From: Myroides profundi
Lineage (GTDB): Bacteria; Bacteroidota; Bacteroidia; Flavobacteriales; Flavobacteriaceae
Length of the DNA: 64,000 nucleotides
Direction: 5' to 3'
Assembly (NCBI RefSeq): GCF_000833025.1
Contig: NZ_CP010817.1
Coordinates: 930,001 to 994,000, forward strand
The first letter of the stretch is position 1. Each line of letters begins with the position of its first letter. Positions 35,883 to 44,385 of the stretch are shown here, in pieces. The position numbers were made by a program, and so were the translations under genes. Under the pieces are notes generated by a model. That model was not told the origin of the DNA, did not search any database, and saw only the letters and a list, made by a program, of their open reading frames with translations.

Positions 35883-36215
35883 TTAGTGAGCTTGACTTTT
35901 TGAAAAAAGCTGAATGATTAAGACTCCTGCAATTATAAATGCTATCCCAATCAAGGCTGGTGTGTCTAGTTTTTGTTTATATAAAAAATAAGCAGCTATA
36001 GTTACCAATACAATTCCAATACCTGACCATAAAGCATAAGCAATACCAATAGGGATAGTACGCAAGGTCAAGCTTAATAAGTAAAAAGCACCTGCATAGC
36101 CTAATAAGGTAATCGCTGTAGGAATAAGCTTAGTAAAACCTTCACTAGCTTTAAGTGTCGTTGTGGCTATAGTCTCTAAGAGTATAGCAAGAAGTAAGAA
36201 TAGTATATTCTTCAT
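35883..36215 (-). CDS. Small multidrug resistance (SMR) family efflux protein
   Basis: 110 residues with four transmembrane helices. The essential charged residue is Glu14-type in LLLAILLETIATT, helix 1; the second signature is YALWSGIGIVLVT with the conserved Trp, typical of QacE/EmrE/SugE members. Proton antiporter for quaternary ammonium or other cationic compounds. The ATG at 36215 is chosen; a longer frame would start upstream of the promoter and lacks SMR similarity. Same strand as trmD, about 60 bases upstream. Confidence 0.9.
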   Translation of the reverse strand: MKNILFLLLAILLETIATTTLKASEGFTKLIPTAITLLGYAGAFYLLSLTLRTIPIGIAYALWSGIGIVLVTIAAYFLYKQKLDTPALIGIAFIIAGVLIIQLFSKSQAH

Positions 36216-36225
36216 TTTTTTACTG

Positions 36226-36233
36226 CAAAAATA
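36226..36233 (-). promoter_or_regulatory. -7 box TATTTTTG for the SMR gene
   Basis: Exact TAnnTTTG only 10 bases from the ATG at 36215, so the 5' leader would be at most a few bases. Confidence 0.55.
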
Positions 36234-36475
36234 GTTTTTTATTAGGTCTATTGAAATCATCTAAAGTAAAATACCTTACGATTTATGAATTGTTCAGTAC
36301 TTTATTAGAAGGAATGGCATATAGCTTGTTAGAATGTAATTATGAGTAGTAGAAACTAAGTTCTATGATAGTCATGAGTCTAAATAAAATAAATAGACTG
36401 TTGTAATACTTCTAATTTTACTGTAAAAATTATAATTTCTTACGCTAGCTTAAGATTTCTACATCTGAATTAGTC

Positions 36476-36483
36476 TAAATTTG
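36476..36483 (+). promoter_or_regulatory. -7 box TAAATTTG for the MFS gene
   Basis: Exact TAnnTTTG ending 5 bases before the ATG, which implies a leaderless transcript. Confidence 0.5.
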
Positions 36484-36488
36484 TATCT

Positions 36489-37646
36489 ATGAGTTTATCA
36501 AAATCAAATGTGCTATTTATGGCAGCGATTACAGGACTAATCATTGCTAATTTATATTATTGTCAACCATTAATTCCTTTGATATCAGAAGAATTTGGTG
36601 TCTCAGAAGCTTCAGCAGGGACACTTACTTATCTGACACAAGCAGGATATGCTGTCGGGATGTTTTTAATGATTCCTTTAGGTGATATGCTTGAAAGGAA
36701 AAAGCAAATTATTATAACAACGATATTTGCTACTATTGCTTTGGCGCTAACTGCAGTTGTTCAAAATTTCTTTTTATTACAGATCATTAGTTTTGTATTA
36801 GGAGCGACCTCTATTGTCCCTCAGCTAGTCTTGCCATTAGCTGCTAGTTTATCTTCCGATGAACAGCGTGGAAAAGTAATCGGAACAGTAGTGAGTGGAT
36901 TACTTATAGGGATACTGTTTTCTAGAACGCTTAGTGGCTTTGTAGGTGTGTGGTTAGGATGGCGAGGTATGTTTTGGATAGCTACTATAGTAAGTGTTAT
37001 TATCGTAATCATGATTCAAATTAGATTACCATATAATAAACCTACTTTTAATGGAAAGGTGAAAGACTTATATAAATCTCTTTTTGTCCTAATAAAAGAA
37101 CAACCTGTATTAAGAGAATCAACAGGAGTGACAGCTTTAGCTTTTGCCCAGTTTGGTACTTTTTGGACTACGATGGTATTACTTTTACACAATGAGCCTT
37201 TCGGATATGATTCAGCTGTAATAGGAGCATTCGGACTGATTGGAGCATGTGGTGCTTTTGCAGCTCCTTTAGTAGGAAAAATAGGGGGAGCAGGAGGAGC
37301 TAGAAAGTTGATATTATATGGCATATTCATGACATTCATAAGTTTTGTTATATTTTATTTTTCAGGTGCCTCAGTGATAGGACTTATTATTGGTATTGTT
37401 TTGATAGACTTAGGATTACAGACTATACATGTGTCTAATCAAACGCGTATTTATTCTCTTTTACCAGAGGCTCGTAATAGATTAAATACTGTCTATATGT
37501 CATTTAGTTTCCTTGGAACTGCTTTTGGCTCGGCTTTTGGACTATATTTGTGGAAGTTTTTTGGATGGAGTGGAGTATGTATAGGAGGTATGTGTTTAGC
37601 ATTATTATCTCTAGTAGTATATCTTGCTGCAAATAAGAAATCATAA
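36489..37646 (+). CDS. Major facilitator superfamily transporter
   Basis: 385 residues, 12 predicted transmembrane helices in two six-helix halves. First-half MFS signature between helices 2 and 3: PLGDMLERKKQI (G-x-L-x-D-R-x-x-R/K type). N-terminus ITGLIIANLYYCQPLIPLISEEFGVSEASAGTLTYLTQ matches drug:H+ antiporters of the YnfM/ arabinose-efflux type. Likely exports a small molecule; substrate unknown. Divergent from the SMR gene. Confidence 0.9.
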   Translation: MSLSKSNVLFMAAITGLIIANLYYCQPLIPLISEEFGVSEASAGTLTYLTQAGYAVGMFLMIPLGDMLERKKQIIITTIFATIALALTAVVQNFFLLQIISFVLGATSIVPQLVLPLAASLSSDEQRGKVIGTVVSGLLIGILFSRTLSGFVGVWLGWRGMFWIATIVSVIIVIMIQIRLPYNKPTFNGKVKDLYKSLFVLIKEQPVLRESTGVTALAFAQFGTFWTTMVLLLHNEPFGYDSAVIGAFGLIGACGAFAAPLVGKIGGAGGARKLILYGIFMTFISFVIFYFSGASVIGLIIGIVLIDLGLQTIHVSNQTRIYSLLPEARNRLNTVYMSFSFLGTAFGSAFGLYLWKFFGWSGVCIGGMCLALLSLVVYLAANKKS

Positions 37647-37705
37647 AAGAAAGAATTAGTCTTAAGACTAAGTGAAGTAATTCAAAAACGATAAAAATTA
37701 GAACA

Positions 37706-38638
37706 ATGGAAAACGGTATTTACGCTAAGTTCAACACATCAAAAGGAGCAATATTAGTAAAGCTTACAGAAGAATTAACACCTGGTACAGTTGGTAACTT
37801 CGTAGCTTTAGCAGAAGGTAATTTAGAAAATAGTGCACGTCCACAAGGGAAACCTTATTATGACGGTCTTAAGTTTCACAGAGTTATTCCTGACTTTATG
37901 ATCCAAGGAGGTTGTCCATTAGGTCAAGGTTCTGGAGGTCCAGGTTATAAATTTGATGATGAGTTCCACCCAGCTTTAAGACATGATGGTCCTGGAGTAT
38001 TATCTATGGCTAATGCAGGTCCTGGTACTAACGGATCTCAGTTCTTTATTACGCATGTTGCTACACCTTGGTTAGATGGTAAACATACTGTTTTTGGTAA
38101 AGTTGTTGAAGGACAAGATATCGTAGATGCAGTTGCACAAGGAGATATTTTAGAGTCTGTAGAGATTGTAAGAGTAGGAGAGACTGCTGAGAAATGGAAT
38201 GCTATTGAAGCTTTCAGAACTTTCGAAGGAGCTAGAGAAAAAAGAGAAGCTGAAGCGAAAAAAGCAGCATTAGTAGAAGTAGAGAAGCTATCTGCTGGTT
38301 TTGAAGAAACTCCAAGTGGATTAAGATATCAAATGATTGTTAAAGGTACAGGTAAGAAAGCAGAGAAAGGAAAAACTGTTTCTGTACACTACAAAGGTGC
38401 TTTAGCAAATGGACAAGAGTTTGATAGCTCTTATAAAAGAAAAAAACCTATTGAATTCCCATTAGGACAAGGTTATGTAATCGAAGGATGGGACGAAGGA
38501 ATTGCTTTATTAAACGTTGGAGATAAAGCTAGATTTGTTATCCCTTCTTACTTAGGATATGGAGAAGCTGGTGCAGGTGGGGTTATTCCTCCAAATGCTA
38601 CTTTAGTATTTGACGTAGAGTTAATGGACGTAAAATAA
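37706..38638 (+). CDS. Cyclophilin-FKBP fusion peptidyl-prolyl isomerase
   Basis: 310 residues with two PPIase domains. Residues 1-160 are cyclophilin: [13 protein letters not shown] (catalytic Arg), [12 protein letters not shown] and [11 protein letters not shown]. After a Glu/Lys-rich helical linker ([19 protein letters not shown]) residues 205-310 are [36 protein letters not shown] and [21 protein letters not shown]. No signal peptide, so cytosolic. Dual-family immunophilins with this cyclophilin-first order are known from flavobacteria. Both active sites look complete. Confidence 0.93.
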   Translation: MENGIYAKFNTSKGAILVKLTEELTPGTVGNFVALAEGNLENSARPQGKPYYDGLKFHRVIPDFMIQGGCPLGQGSGGPGYKFDDEFHPALRHDGPGVLSMANAGPGTNGSQFFITHVATPWLDGKHTVFGKVVEGQDIVDAVAQGDILESVEIVRVGETAEKWNAIEAFRTFEGAREKREAEAKKAALVEVEKLSAGFEETPSGLRYQMIVKGTGKKAEKGKTVSVHYKGALANGQEFDSSYKRKKPIEFPLGQGYVIEGWDEGIALLNVGDKARFVIPSYLGYGEAGAGGVIPPNATLVFDVELMDVK

Positions 38639-38648
38639 TAAGTTATAT

Positions 38649-38683
38649 AAAAACTCTCAACTTACAGTTGGGAGTTTTTTGTT
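38649..38683 (+). terminator. Terminator after the PPIase gene
   Basis: AAAACTCTCAAC / GTTGGGAGTTTT, loop TTACA. Confidence 0.88.
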
Positions 38684-38699
38684 TAAATGATTACATTTT

Positions 38700-39638
38700 A
38701 TGAAAGAGGATTTCTTAGCTTGTTTAGAACGTATTCGACCGTATGCACGTTATACTCCAATTATGGAGTCTGGTCAAATAGAAAACTTTTTAGGTAACGA
38801 TTTGTACTTTAAGTGTGAGAATTTTCAACGTGCAGGTGCATTTAAGATGAGAGGAGCAGCCAATGCTATTCTTCAGTTAACAGATGATCAGAGAGCAAAA
38901 GGAGTAATCACTCACTCTTCTGGTAACTTTGCTCAGGCTTTAGCTCTTGCAGCTAAATACCTTGGAGTGAAATGTTATATCGTAATGCCTAAAGACGCTC
39001 CTGATGTTAAGCGTAATGCTGTGATAGCTTATGGAGGAGAGATTATGGATTGTATTGCGACATTAGAGTCTCGAGAACGTATTTGTAATCAAGTAATAGA
39101 GGATACAGGAGCGACATTTATACATGCATCTAATAATAAAGATGTTATTATGGGACAAGGTACTGCTGCTATGGAATTGTTAGAAGCTTACCCTGATCTA
39201 GATGTTATCATCACTCCAGTAGGTGGAGGAGGCCTAATTGCAGGTACTGCATTAGCAGCAAAAGCTTTTGGTAAGGAGACTATAGAGGTAATAGGAGGTG
39301 AGCCTTTAGAAGCTGACGATGCCTATCGTTCTTTAATGAGTGGGCAGATCGAGTGTAATGAGACTACAGATACTATAGCTGATGGTTTGCGCACCCAGTT
39401 AGGCGATATTACATTCCCTATTATTAAAGATCATGTTTCTAAGATTATACGTGTACGAGAAAATGAAATTATTAGTTCTATGCGTTTGATATGGGAACGT
39501 ATGAAGATTGTTGTAGAACCAAGTAGTGCTGTTGCTTTAGCAGTATTAATAAAAGAAAGACCTTCTTTTGCAGGAAAGAAAGTAGGTATAATTCTTTCAG
39601 GAGGTAATGTAGATTTGAATAATTTACCTTTCGAATAA
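38700..39638 (+). CDS. PLP-dependent threonine/serine dehydratase or serine racemase
   Basis: 312 residues, fold type II. PLP Lys in NFQRAGAFKMRGAANA (about residue 49); substrate loop SSGNFAQALALA; glycine loop PVGGGGLIAGTALA; C-terminal SGGNVDLNNL with the Ser-Gly-Gly-Asn PLP contact. No ACT domain, so not the long biosynthetic IlvA. Length and PDAPDVKRNAVIAYGGEI fit catabolic threonine dehydratase and serine racemase, which cannot be separated by sequence alone. Confidence 0.9.
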   Translation: MKEDFLACLERIRPYARYTPIMESGQIENFLGNDLYFKCENFQRAGAFKMRGAANAILQLTDDQRAKGVITHSSGNFAQALALAAKYLGVKCYIVMPKDAPDVKRNAVIAYGGEIMDCIATLESRERICNQVIEDTGATFIHASNNKDVIMGQGTAAMELLEAYPDLDVIITPVGGGGLIAGTALAAKAFGKETIEVIGGEPLEADDAYRSLMSGQIECNETTDTIADGLRTQLGDITFPIIKDHVSKIIRVRENEIISSMRLIWERMKIVVEPSSAVALAVLIKERPSFAGKKVGIILSGGNVDLNNLPFE

Positions 39639-39644
39639 ATCATT

Positions 39645-39678
39645 AAAAAAGGGTGTCAAACTAATGACACCCTTTTTT
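39645..39678. terminator. Bidirectional terminator
   Basis: AAAAAAGGGTGTCA / TGACACCCTTTTTT with a 6-base loop, between convergent genes. Confidence 0.93.
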
Positions 39679-40582
39679 ATATCGGTTTCTTTTTTAGAGC
39701 AGGAAGTTTTATTTCTTTTCTACCGAAGTAAAGTCCAGCTACGATTAGTATACCTCCTAATATCTGTAAGATACCTAATACTTCATCATCTAATAATCCC
39801 CAACAGAAAGCTACTAAAGGCATTAGTAGGGACACAGAAGAGGCAAAGCTAGCATTTGTTTCATGTATTAGTTTATAATAATAAATATTAGCTAAGGCAC
39901 TGCCGAATAGAGCTAATAGAAATACAAAACCAAGTCCTTTTAACGCTTCAGGATGTTCACCTATGGTTTGAAAGAAGCCTGATGATACCAATACGATTAA
40001 AGCAGGTATAAGTAAGACTAGTTCTATAAATGCTGTCCAGACAATAGGAGGAATATTGCCCATGTATTTCTGAGTCAATAGACCACTATAAGCATACATT
40101 AAGGAAGCGATTACTAATAATAAATGATAGAACCAATCATCAGATACAAGACCTGTAGAGTCTGGAGATTGTAATAATAAAATGACTCCAATAAAAGACA
40201 GAATAACTCCTGTGACTTCCCCTAGATGAGTTTTGTACTTAAAGAATAAAACACCTAATACAATTACGAATATTGACATTAAGGCATTTAATATTCCTGC
40301 GATAGAACTATCTAGGTGTACTTCTGCTATTGGGAATAAAAACATAGGAATAAAGCTTCCTACTAGAGCAGTAAGAAACAACCAGTGAAATGTTTTCTTA
40401 GGTAATTTTTTAATATGCTTTAGAGAAATAGGCAACAAGAATAAACCTGCAAAAGTAATTCTAAGTGCACCTACTTGTATAGGAGTGAAATATTCTAAAC
40501 CTCGTTTGATAAGGATAAAAGACGATCCCCATATTAAGGAAAGGATAATGAGTGTTACCCAATGTTTTAGTTTAAGTTTCAA
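39677..40582 (-). CDS. EamA/DMT family transporter
   Basis: 301 residues with ten hydrophobic segments in two EamA repeats. LSLIWGSSFILIKRGLEYFTPIQVGALRI at the start is the conserved first repeat; the second begins near ASLMYAYSGLLTQKYMG. Inner-membrane drug/metabolite exporter, probably of amino acids or a metabolite. The Lys-rich C-terminus (KEIKLPALKKKPI) faces the cytoplasm by the positive-inside rule. Stands alone on its strand. Confidence 0.9.
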   Translation of the reverse strand: MKLKLKHWVTLIILSLIWGSSFILIKRGLEYFTPIQVGALRITFAGLFLLPISLKHIKKLPKKTFHWLFLTALVGSFIPMFLFPIAEVHLDSSIAGILNALMSIFVIVLGVLFFKYKTHLGEVTGVILSFIGVILLLQSPDSTGLVSDDWFYHLLLVIASLMYAYSGLLTQKYMGNIPPIVWTAFIELVLLIPALIVLVSSGFFQTIGEHPEALKGLGFVFLLALFGSALANIYYYKLIHETNASFASSVSLLMPLVAFCWGLLDDEVLGILQILGGILIVAGLYFGRKEIKLPALKKKPI

Positions 40583-40621
40583 GGCGTTTATTATTATGTT
40601 GTTTTGATAGGGCTAATATAA

Positions 40622-40655
40622 AAAAAGACCACAATAACTTTGTGGTCTTTTATAT
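40622..40655 (-). terminator. Terminator after the glutamate-synthase-like gene
   Basis: AAAAGACCACAA / TTGTGGTCTTTT, 5-base loop; T-rich on the minus side. Confidence 0.82.
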
Positions 40656-40676
40656 AAACGAAGCTTAGTCAGCTTA

Positions 40677-42230
40677 CTATTTTACTTTTCTAGTATCTAA
40701 GTTACCGAAATACATTTCTTGGAAACTTTTGATCACTCCGTGGTCAATACGTTTGTAGAATGTTTTAGGGTTAACTTCTTGAGTGTTTTCATATCCACAA
40801 GCACTGATGAATTCACCTAAAGCTTTCATTGTGTTTTTATGGAAGTTAGCAACACGCATTCTCTTGTCTGTAACGTCTAATCCTTTGTATAAGGTCTCAT
40901 CTTGAGTTGCAATACCTACTGGACAGTGACCACTATCACATTGTAGAGCTTGGATACATCCTAATGCGAACATCATACCACGAGCACTATAACAAGCATC
41001 TGCACCTAAAGCCATTGTTTTAGCAATGTCAAAAGCAGAGATAATACGTCCTGAAGCAAGTAATTTTATTTTATCTCTTAATCCGTTTTCGATTAATGTT
41101 TTATTAGCGAATACTAAAGCATCATTTAATGCCATACCCATGTAGTCAATAAACTCTAATGGTGCAGCTCCTGTTCCTCCTTCAGCACCATCGATAGTGA
41201 TAAAGTCAGGGTGAATACCTGTTTCAACCATTGCAGCTACGATATCTAAGAACTCATCTTTCTTACCAATACAGATTTTAAAACCAATTGGTTTACCATT
41301 AGATAGTTTTCTTAATCTAGCGATGAAGTGAACTAATTCAGTAGGATTAGAGAAAGCTGTATGTCCTGATGGAGAGTGTACTGTAGTGTGAGGAGTAATA
41401 CTACGGATTTTAGAAATCTCAACTGTATTTTTCTCAGCAGGTAAAAGACCTCCGTGACCAGGTTTAGCTCCTTGAGATAATTTAAGCTCAATCATTTTTA
41501 CCTCTGGGTAGTTAGAACGCTCTTCGAATAAAGTATCGTCAAAGAAACCTTTTTCATTACGACATCCAAAGTATCCAGTACCGATTTGCCAAATTAAATC
41601 TCCTCCAGAACGGTGGTATTGACTAATACCTCCTTCTCCTGTATTGTGTGCAAAACCACCAATCTTAGCTCCTTCGTTAAGAGCAGTAATAGCTTTTTTA
41701 CTTAAAGCACCATAACTCATCGCACTAATGTTGTAAACACTTGCACTATAAGGTTGGCTACATAAGTCACTACCGATAGTAGTTCTAAAATTTGTATCTG
41801 ATATATGTTTAGGGTATACTGAGTGAGAAGCCCATTCGTAACCGATACGGTTAGGGTCATCTTGCATACCAAAAGAAACAGTTTGTTTCTCGTTTTTTGC
41901 TCTTTGATAAACAATAGAACGCTCACGTCTATTGAATGGTTTACCGTCTAATTCTCCTTCCCAAAAGTACTGACGCATCTCTGGTCTGATTGATTCAAAC
42001 ATATATCTGAATCGTGCAAAAATTGGGTAGTTTTTACGAATTGTATGTTTGTTTTGTATTTTGTCGATTATAGCAAGTGTTGCAAGAAAACCTGAAATAA
42101 CGATATTTACTATACTAGCAGTTGATTGGTACAATACAAATGAAGTAATTGCGTAAATAAGGTAAAGGAAAACGATAGCCATCGTTAATTGTCCAAATGT
42201 AAACCGATTTAAAAATTTTTTGTGAAACAT
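40677..42230 (-). CDS. FMN-binding glutamate synthase family protein, membrane-anchored
   Basis: 517 residues. Two N-terminal transmembrane helices (FGQLTMAIVFLYLIYAITSF and VNIVISGFLATLAIID), then a stand-alone glutamate synthase central/FMN domain: SAMSYGALSKKAITALNEGA, KPGHGGLLPAEKN, DGAEGGTGAAPLEFIDYMGM (FMN phosphate), and GCIQALQCDSGHCPVGIATQ with the three Cys of a [3Fe-4S] site. It lacks the N-terminal amidotransferase and the small GltD subunit, so it is not a normal ammonia-assimilating GOGAT. The real substrate is unknown. A -7 box lies about 150 bases upstream. Confidence 0.9.
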   Translation of the reverse strand: MFHKKFLNRFTFGQLTMAIVFLYLIYAITSFVLYQSTASIVNIVISGFLATLAIIDKIQNKHTIRKNYPIFARFRYMFESIRPEMRQYFWEGELDGKPFNRRERSIVYQRAKNEKQTVSFGMQDDPNRIGYEWASHSVYPKHISDTNFRTTIGSDLCSQPYSASVYNISAMSYGALSKKAITALNEGAKIGGFAHNTGEGGISQYHRSGGDLIWQIGTGYFGCRNEKGFFDDTLFEERSNYPEVKMIELKLSQGAKPGHGGLLPAEKNTVEISKIRSITPHTTVHSPSGHTAFSNPTELVHFIARLRKLSNGKPIGFKICIGKKDEFLDIVAAMVETGIHPDFITIDGAEGGTGAAPLEFIDYMGMALNDALVFANKTLIENGLRDKIKLLASGRIISAFDIAKTMALGADACYSARGMMFALGCIQALQCDSGHCPVGIATQDETLYKGLDVTDKRMRVANFHKNTMKALGEFISACGYENTQEVNPKTFYKRIDHGVIKSFQEMYFGNLDTRKVK

Positions 42231-42376
42231 AAAATAGAATTTTAATGCAATCTTTTGTTGTTTAGTTTGTAATAGAATTAGCGTTTATTTTGTTATTCTT
42301 TTTCATAAGTTATTTTATGAAGATTGCCCTAATTTCTTAGTCTCAAATCAATCAATACCTTATGAAATTTACGAAG

Positions 42377-42384
42377 CAAAGGTA
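42377..42384 (-). promoter_or_regulatory. -7 box TACCTTTG
   Basis: Exact TAnnTTTG on the minus strand, 147 bases before the glutamate-synthase-like ATG; implies a long untranslated leader. Confidence 0.4.
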
Positions 42385-42523
42385 GCAAAGATTTTGAATT
42401 TACCTCGTTTTTGTAATTATAATTTTGTGAATATAAAGCCTTGAAAATATCATATTGATAATTTAATACTAATTTACTACTAGTACTTTGAAAATATGCT
42501 ATTTATCCTTTGATTATATACAC

Positions 42524-43783
42524 TTATTTCAATTTTATATCTATTATCTTATTCTTGTTTTTAAACTGTTCGCTATAGATACTTTGTTTCCCTGATGTAA
42601 AATAGGCTACAAAGCATACTACTGCTAGTAATATAGCATATTCTATGCCAAAAAGTTCTATTCCCATAAATGTACAAGCGAGAGGTGTTTTAGTAGCTCC
42701 TGCAAAAACAGCTACAAAGCCTAAAGCAGCCATAAGACTTATAGGTAAGCCTATATAGATAGAGAGAAAACTACCTAGTGTTGCTCCTATGAAGAATAGA
42801 GGTGTCACTTCGCCTCCTTTAAAGCCCGAGCCTAAGATTAATGTGGTGAATGCTATTTTTAGTATAAATACTTCCCAACTCATGGAAGTAGTAAAAGATT
42901 CTACGATTGTTGGAACACCGAGTCCTAAGTAGCTTTCATTACCTATGGTATGGATTAATAGTATAAAGAGTAATGCTCCTATAAATGGTCTTAGGGGAGG
43001 GTAGGTGATTGTTGTTGTAAAAAGCTTTCCCCATTTTTGTAAACACAGGATGAATAAATAAGCTGCTAGACCGAAGACGACTCCTACTACAACACATTTC
43101 AGTAGGGTAATCATCATATCTGAGACAGGTACATCCACAGTATATATAGTATGATGTATTCCCCAGGCGATACAAGTGTAGTGACTTATATAAGCTGTCA
43201 GTACAACAGGCAATAGACTATGAAGTTTAAAATTTCTTAGAAGCATTAATTCAAATGCAAAGAAAATGCCTGCTATAGGAGTACCAAATACAGAGGCAAA
43301 TCCAGCACTAACTCCCATCAGTAGAATAGTCTTTCTAGCCTCAGCACCTAGATGTAAATATTTACCAAGCTGATCTGCTATAGTACCTCCCATTTGCACA
43401 GCAGTGCCTTCACGACCTGCAGAACCTCCAAAGAGATGAGTAACCCAAGTCCCTAACAGTACTAAAGGAAACATTCTGAAGGGTATTGTTTTAGAAGGGG
43501 TGTGATATTCTGTTATGATTAGGTTGTTACCTTGATTAGCTTCTTTGCCGTAGTAGTGATATAATAATCCTATTATAAATCCACCAATAGGTAAACCGTA
43601 TAATAAGTAAGTGTGTGTACTCCTTATTGCTGTCACCTTTTCTAATACATATAGAAACAGTGCAGATATACTACCTATTAATATCCCCGAGAGTAAGATA
43701 ACAATGAACCATCTTATCAGTAGAGAAAAAGAAATGTTTTTTGGATTAAAGGCTTGTTTAAAGCTTGAGAAATTAAAATGCAT
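42524..43783 (-). CDS. CLC-type fluoride/proton antiporter (CLC-F)
   Basis: 419 residues with about 10-12 membrane helices. The gating Glu lies in GSAGREGTAVQMGG (Glu 125); Thr instead of Pro after it (GREGT) marks the CLC-F branch. Where chloride CLCs have GSGIP, this protein has QGNNLII (residues 84-90), lacking the chloride-coordinating Ser, again typical of CLC-F. A third motif, GSGFKGGEVTPLFF, is also CLC-F-like. Together with a fluoride riboswitch directly upstream, the role is export of fluoride from the cytoplasm in exchange for protons. Confidence 0.93.
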   Translation of the reverse strand: MHFNFSSFKQAFNPKNISFSLLIRWFIVILLSGILIGSISALFLYVLEKVTAIRSTHTYLLYGLPIGGFIIGLLYHYYGKEANQGNNLIITEYHTPSKTIPFRMFPLVLLGTWVTHLFGGSAGREGTAVQMGGTIADQLGKYLHLGAEARKTILLMGVSAGFASVFGTPIAGIFFAFELMLLRNFKLHSLLPVVLTAYISHYTCIAWGIHHTIYTVDVPVSDMMITLLKCVVVGVVFGLAAYLFILCLQKWGKLFTTTITYPPLRPFIGALLFILLIHTIGNESYLGLGVPTIVESFTTSMSWEVFILKIAFTTLILGSGFKGGEVTPLFFIGATLGSFLSIYIGLPISLMAALGFVAVFAGATKTPLACTFMGIELFGIEYAILLAVVCFVAYFTSGKQSIYSEQFKNKNKIIDIKLK

Positions 43784-43817
43784 AGTCTATCATTCAGTTT
43801 TACGTTAGTATACTATT

Positions 43818-43876
43818 ATGTTAGACGTCATCAGCATTCTATAGAGAAGCGGTTCGAGGCAGACATCATTGCCCAT
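43818..43876 (-). promoter_or_regulatory. Fluoride riboswitch (crcB motif)
   Basis: Read on the minus strand the leader shows the crcB-motif blocks in order: GGGCAATGA, GCC, GAACCGC and GCTGATGACGTCTAAC. P1 is GGGC/GCCT, P2 is GATGTC paired with GACGTC (one wobble), and P3 is GC-TTCT with AGAA-T-GC. All match the fluoride aptamer topology. It starts about 13 bases after the TACCTTTG promoter and ends about 35 bases before the CLC-F ATG. Fluoride binding should raise CLC-F expression. Confidence 0.92.
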
Positions 43877-43888
43877 GATTTAATAAGT

Positions 43889-43896
43889 CAAAGGTA
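43889..43896 (-). promoter_or_regulatory. Promoter -7 box TACCTTTG for the riboswitch-CLC-F transcript
   Basis: Exact TAnnTTTG on the minus strand placed just before the aptamer; it abuts the T tract of the preceding terminator. Confidence 0.7.
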
Positions 43897-43928
43897 AAAA
43901 AAAAGTCCAAGCTAAAGAACTCGGACCT
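43896..43928 (-). terminator. Terminator after the DUF3276 gene
   Basis: On the minus strand GTCCGAG / CTTGGAC (one mismatch), then T9. It insulates the riboswitch promoter from upstream transcription. Confidence 0.85.
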
Positions 43929-43949
43929 ATTTTATTTTGTGTGTTTCTA

Positions 43950-44309
43950 TTAAATATCGTCAAAACTAACATCAGTAAATGAATTTACCTCATTCTCTGA
44001 CTGATATTCTTTTTTGAAATCTTTTTGATGTCTCTCAGAAATAACTTCTTCTCCCTTGTGATCTACTACGAATTGAGTCATCTCATCTAAAATCTCTCTA
44101 AAAGCACCGAAATCTTCTTTGTATAAATAGATTTTGTGTTTTTTAAAGTGAAAAGATCCATCTTCTTCCGTGAACTTTTTACTCTCAGTAATTGTTATGT
44201 AATAGTCATCTGCCTTTGTAGATCTAACATCAAAGAAATAAGTTCTTCTACCCGCTCTTAGTACTTTTGAAAAAATTTCTTCTTTTTCTAACATTTCGTT
44301 ATCTCTCAT
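43950..44309 (-). CDS. DUF3276 / PUR-alpha-like nucleic-acid-binding protein
   Basis: 119 residues. The PUR-like fold region EEIFSKVLRAGRRTYFFDVRSTKADDYYITITESKK is the conserved DUF3276 start, followed by HFKKHKIYLYKEDFGAFREILDEM. Related to the Borrelia BpuR and eukaryotic Pur-alpha single-domain proteins that bind DNA and RNA. The acidic C-terminal tail is not conserved. Common in Bacteroidota; probable regulatory or RNA-binding role. Confidence 0.9.
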   Translation of the reverse strand: MRDNEMLEKEEIFSKVLRAGRRTYFFDVRSTKADDYYITITESKKFTEEDGSFHFKKHKIYLYKEDFGAFREILDEMTQFVVDHKGEEVISERHQKDFKKEYQSENEVNSFTDVSFDDI

Positions 44310-44385
44310 AATTCCTTCTTATCAATTAATTGATTTGTTCATATAGCATTCAAAAGTCTAAAAAAAAACCTAATAAACCAACTAT

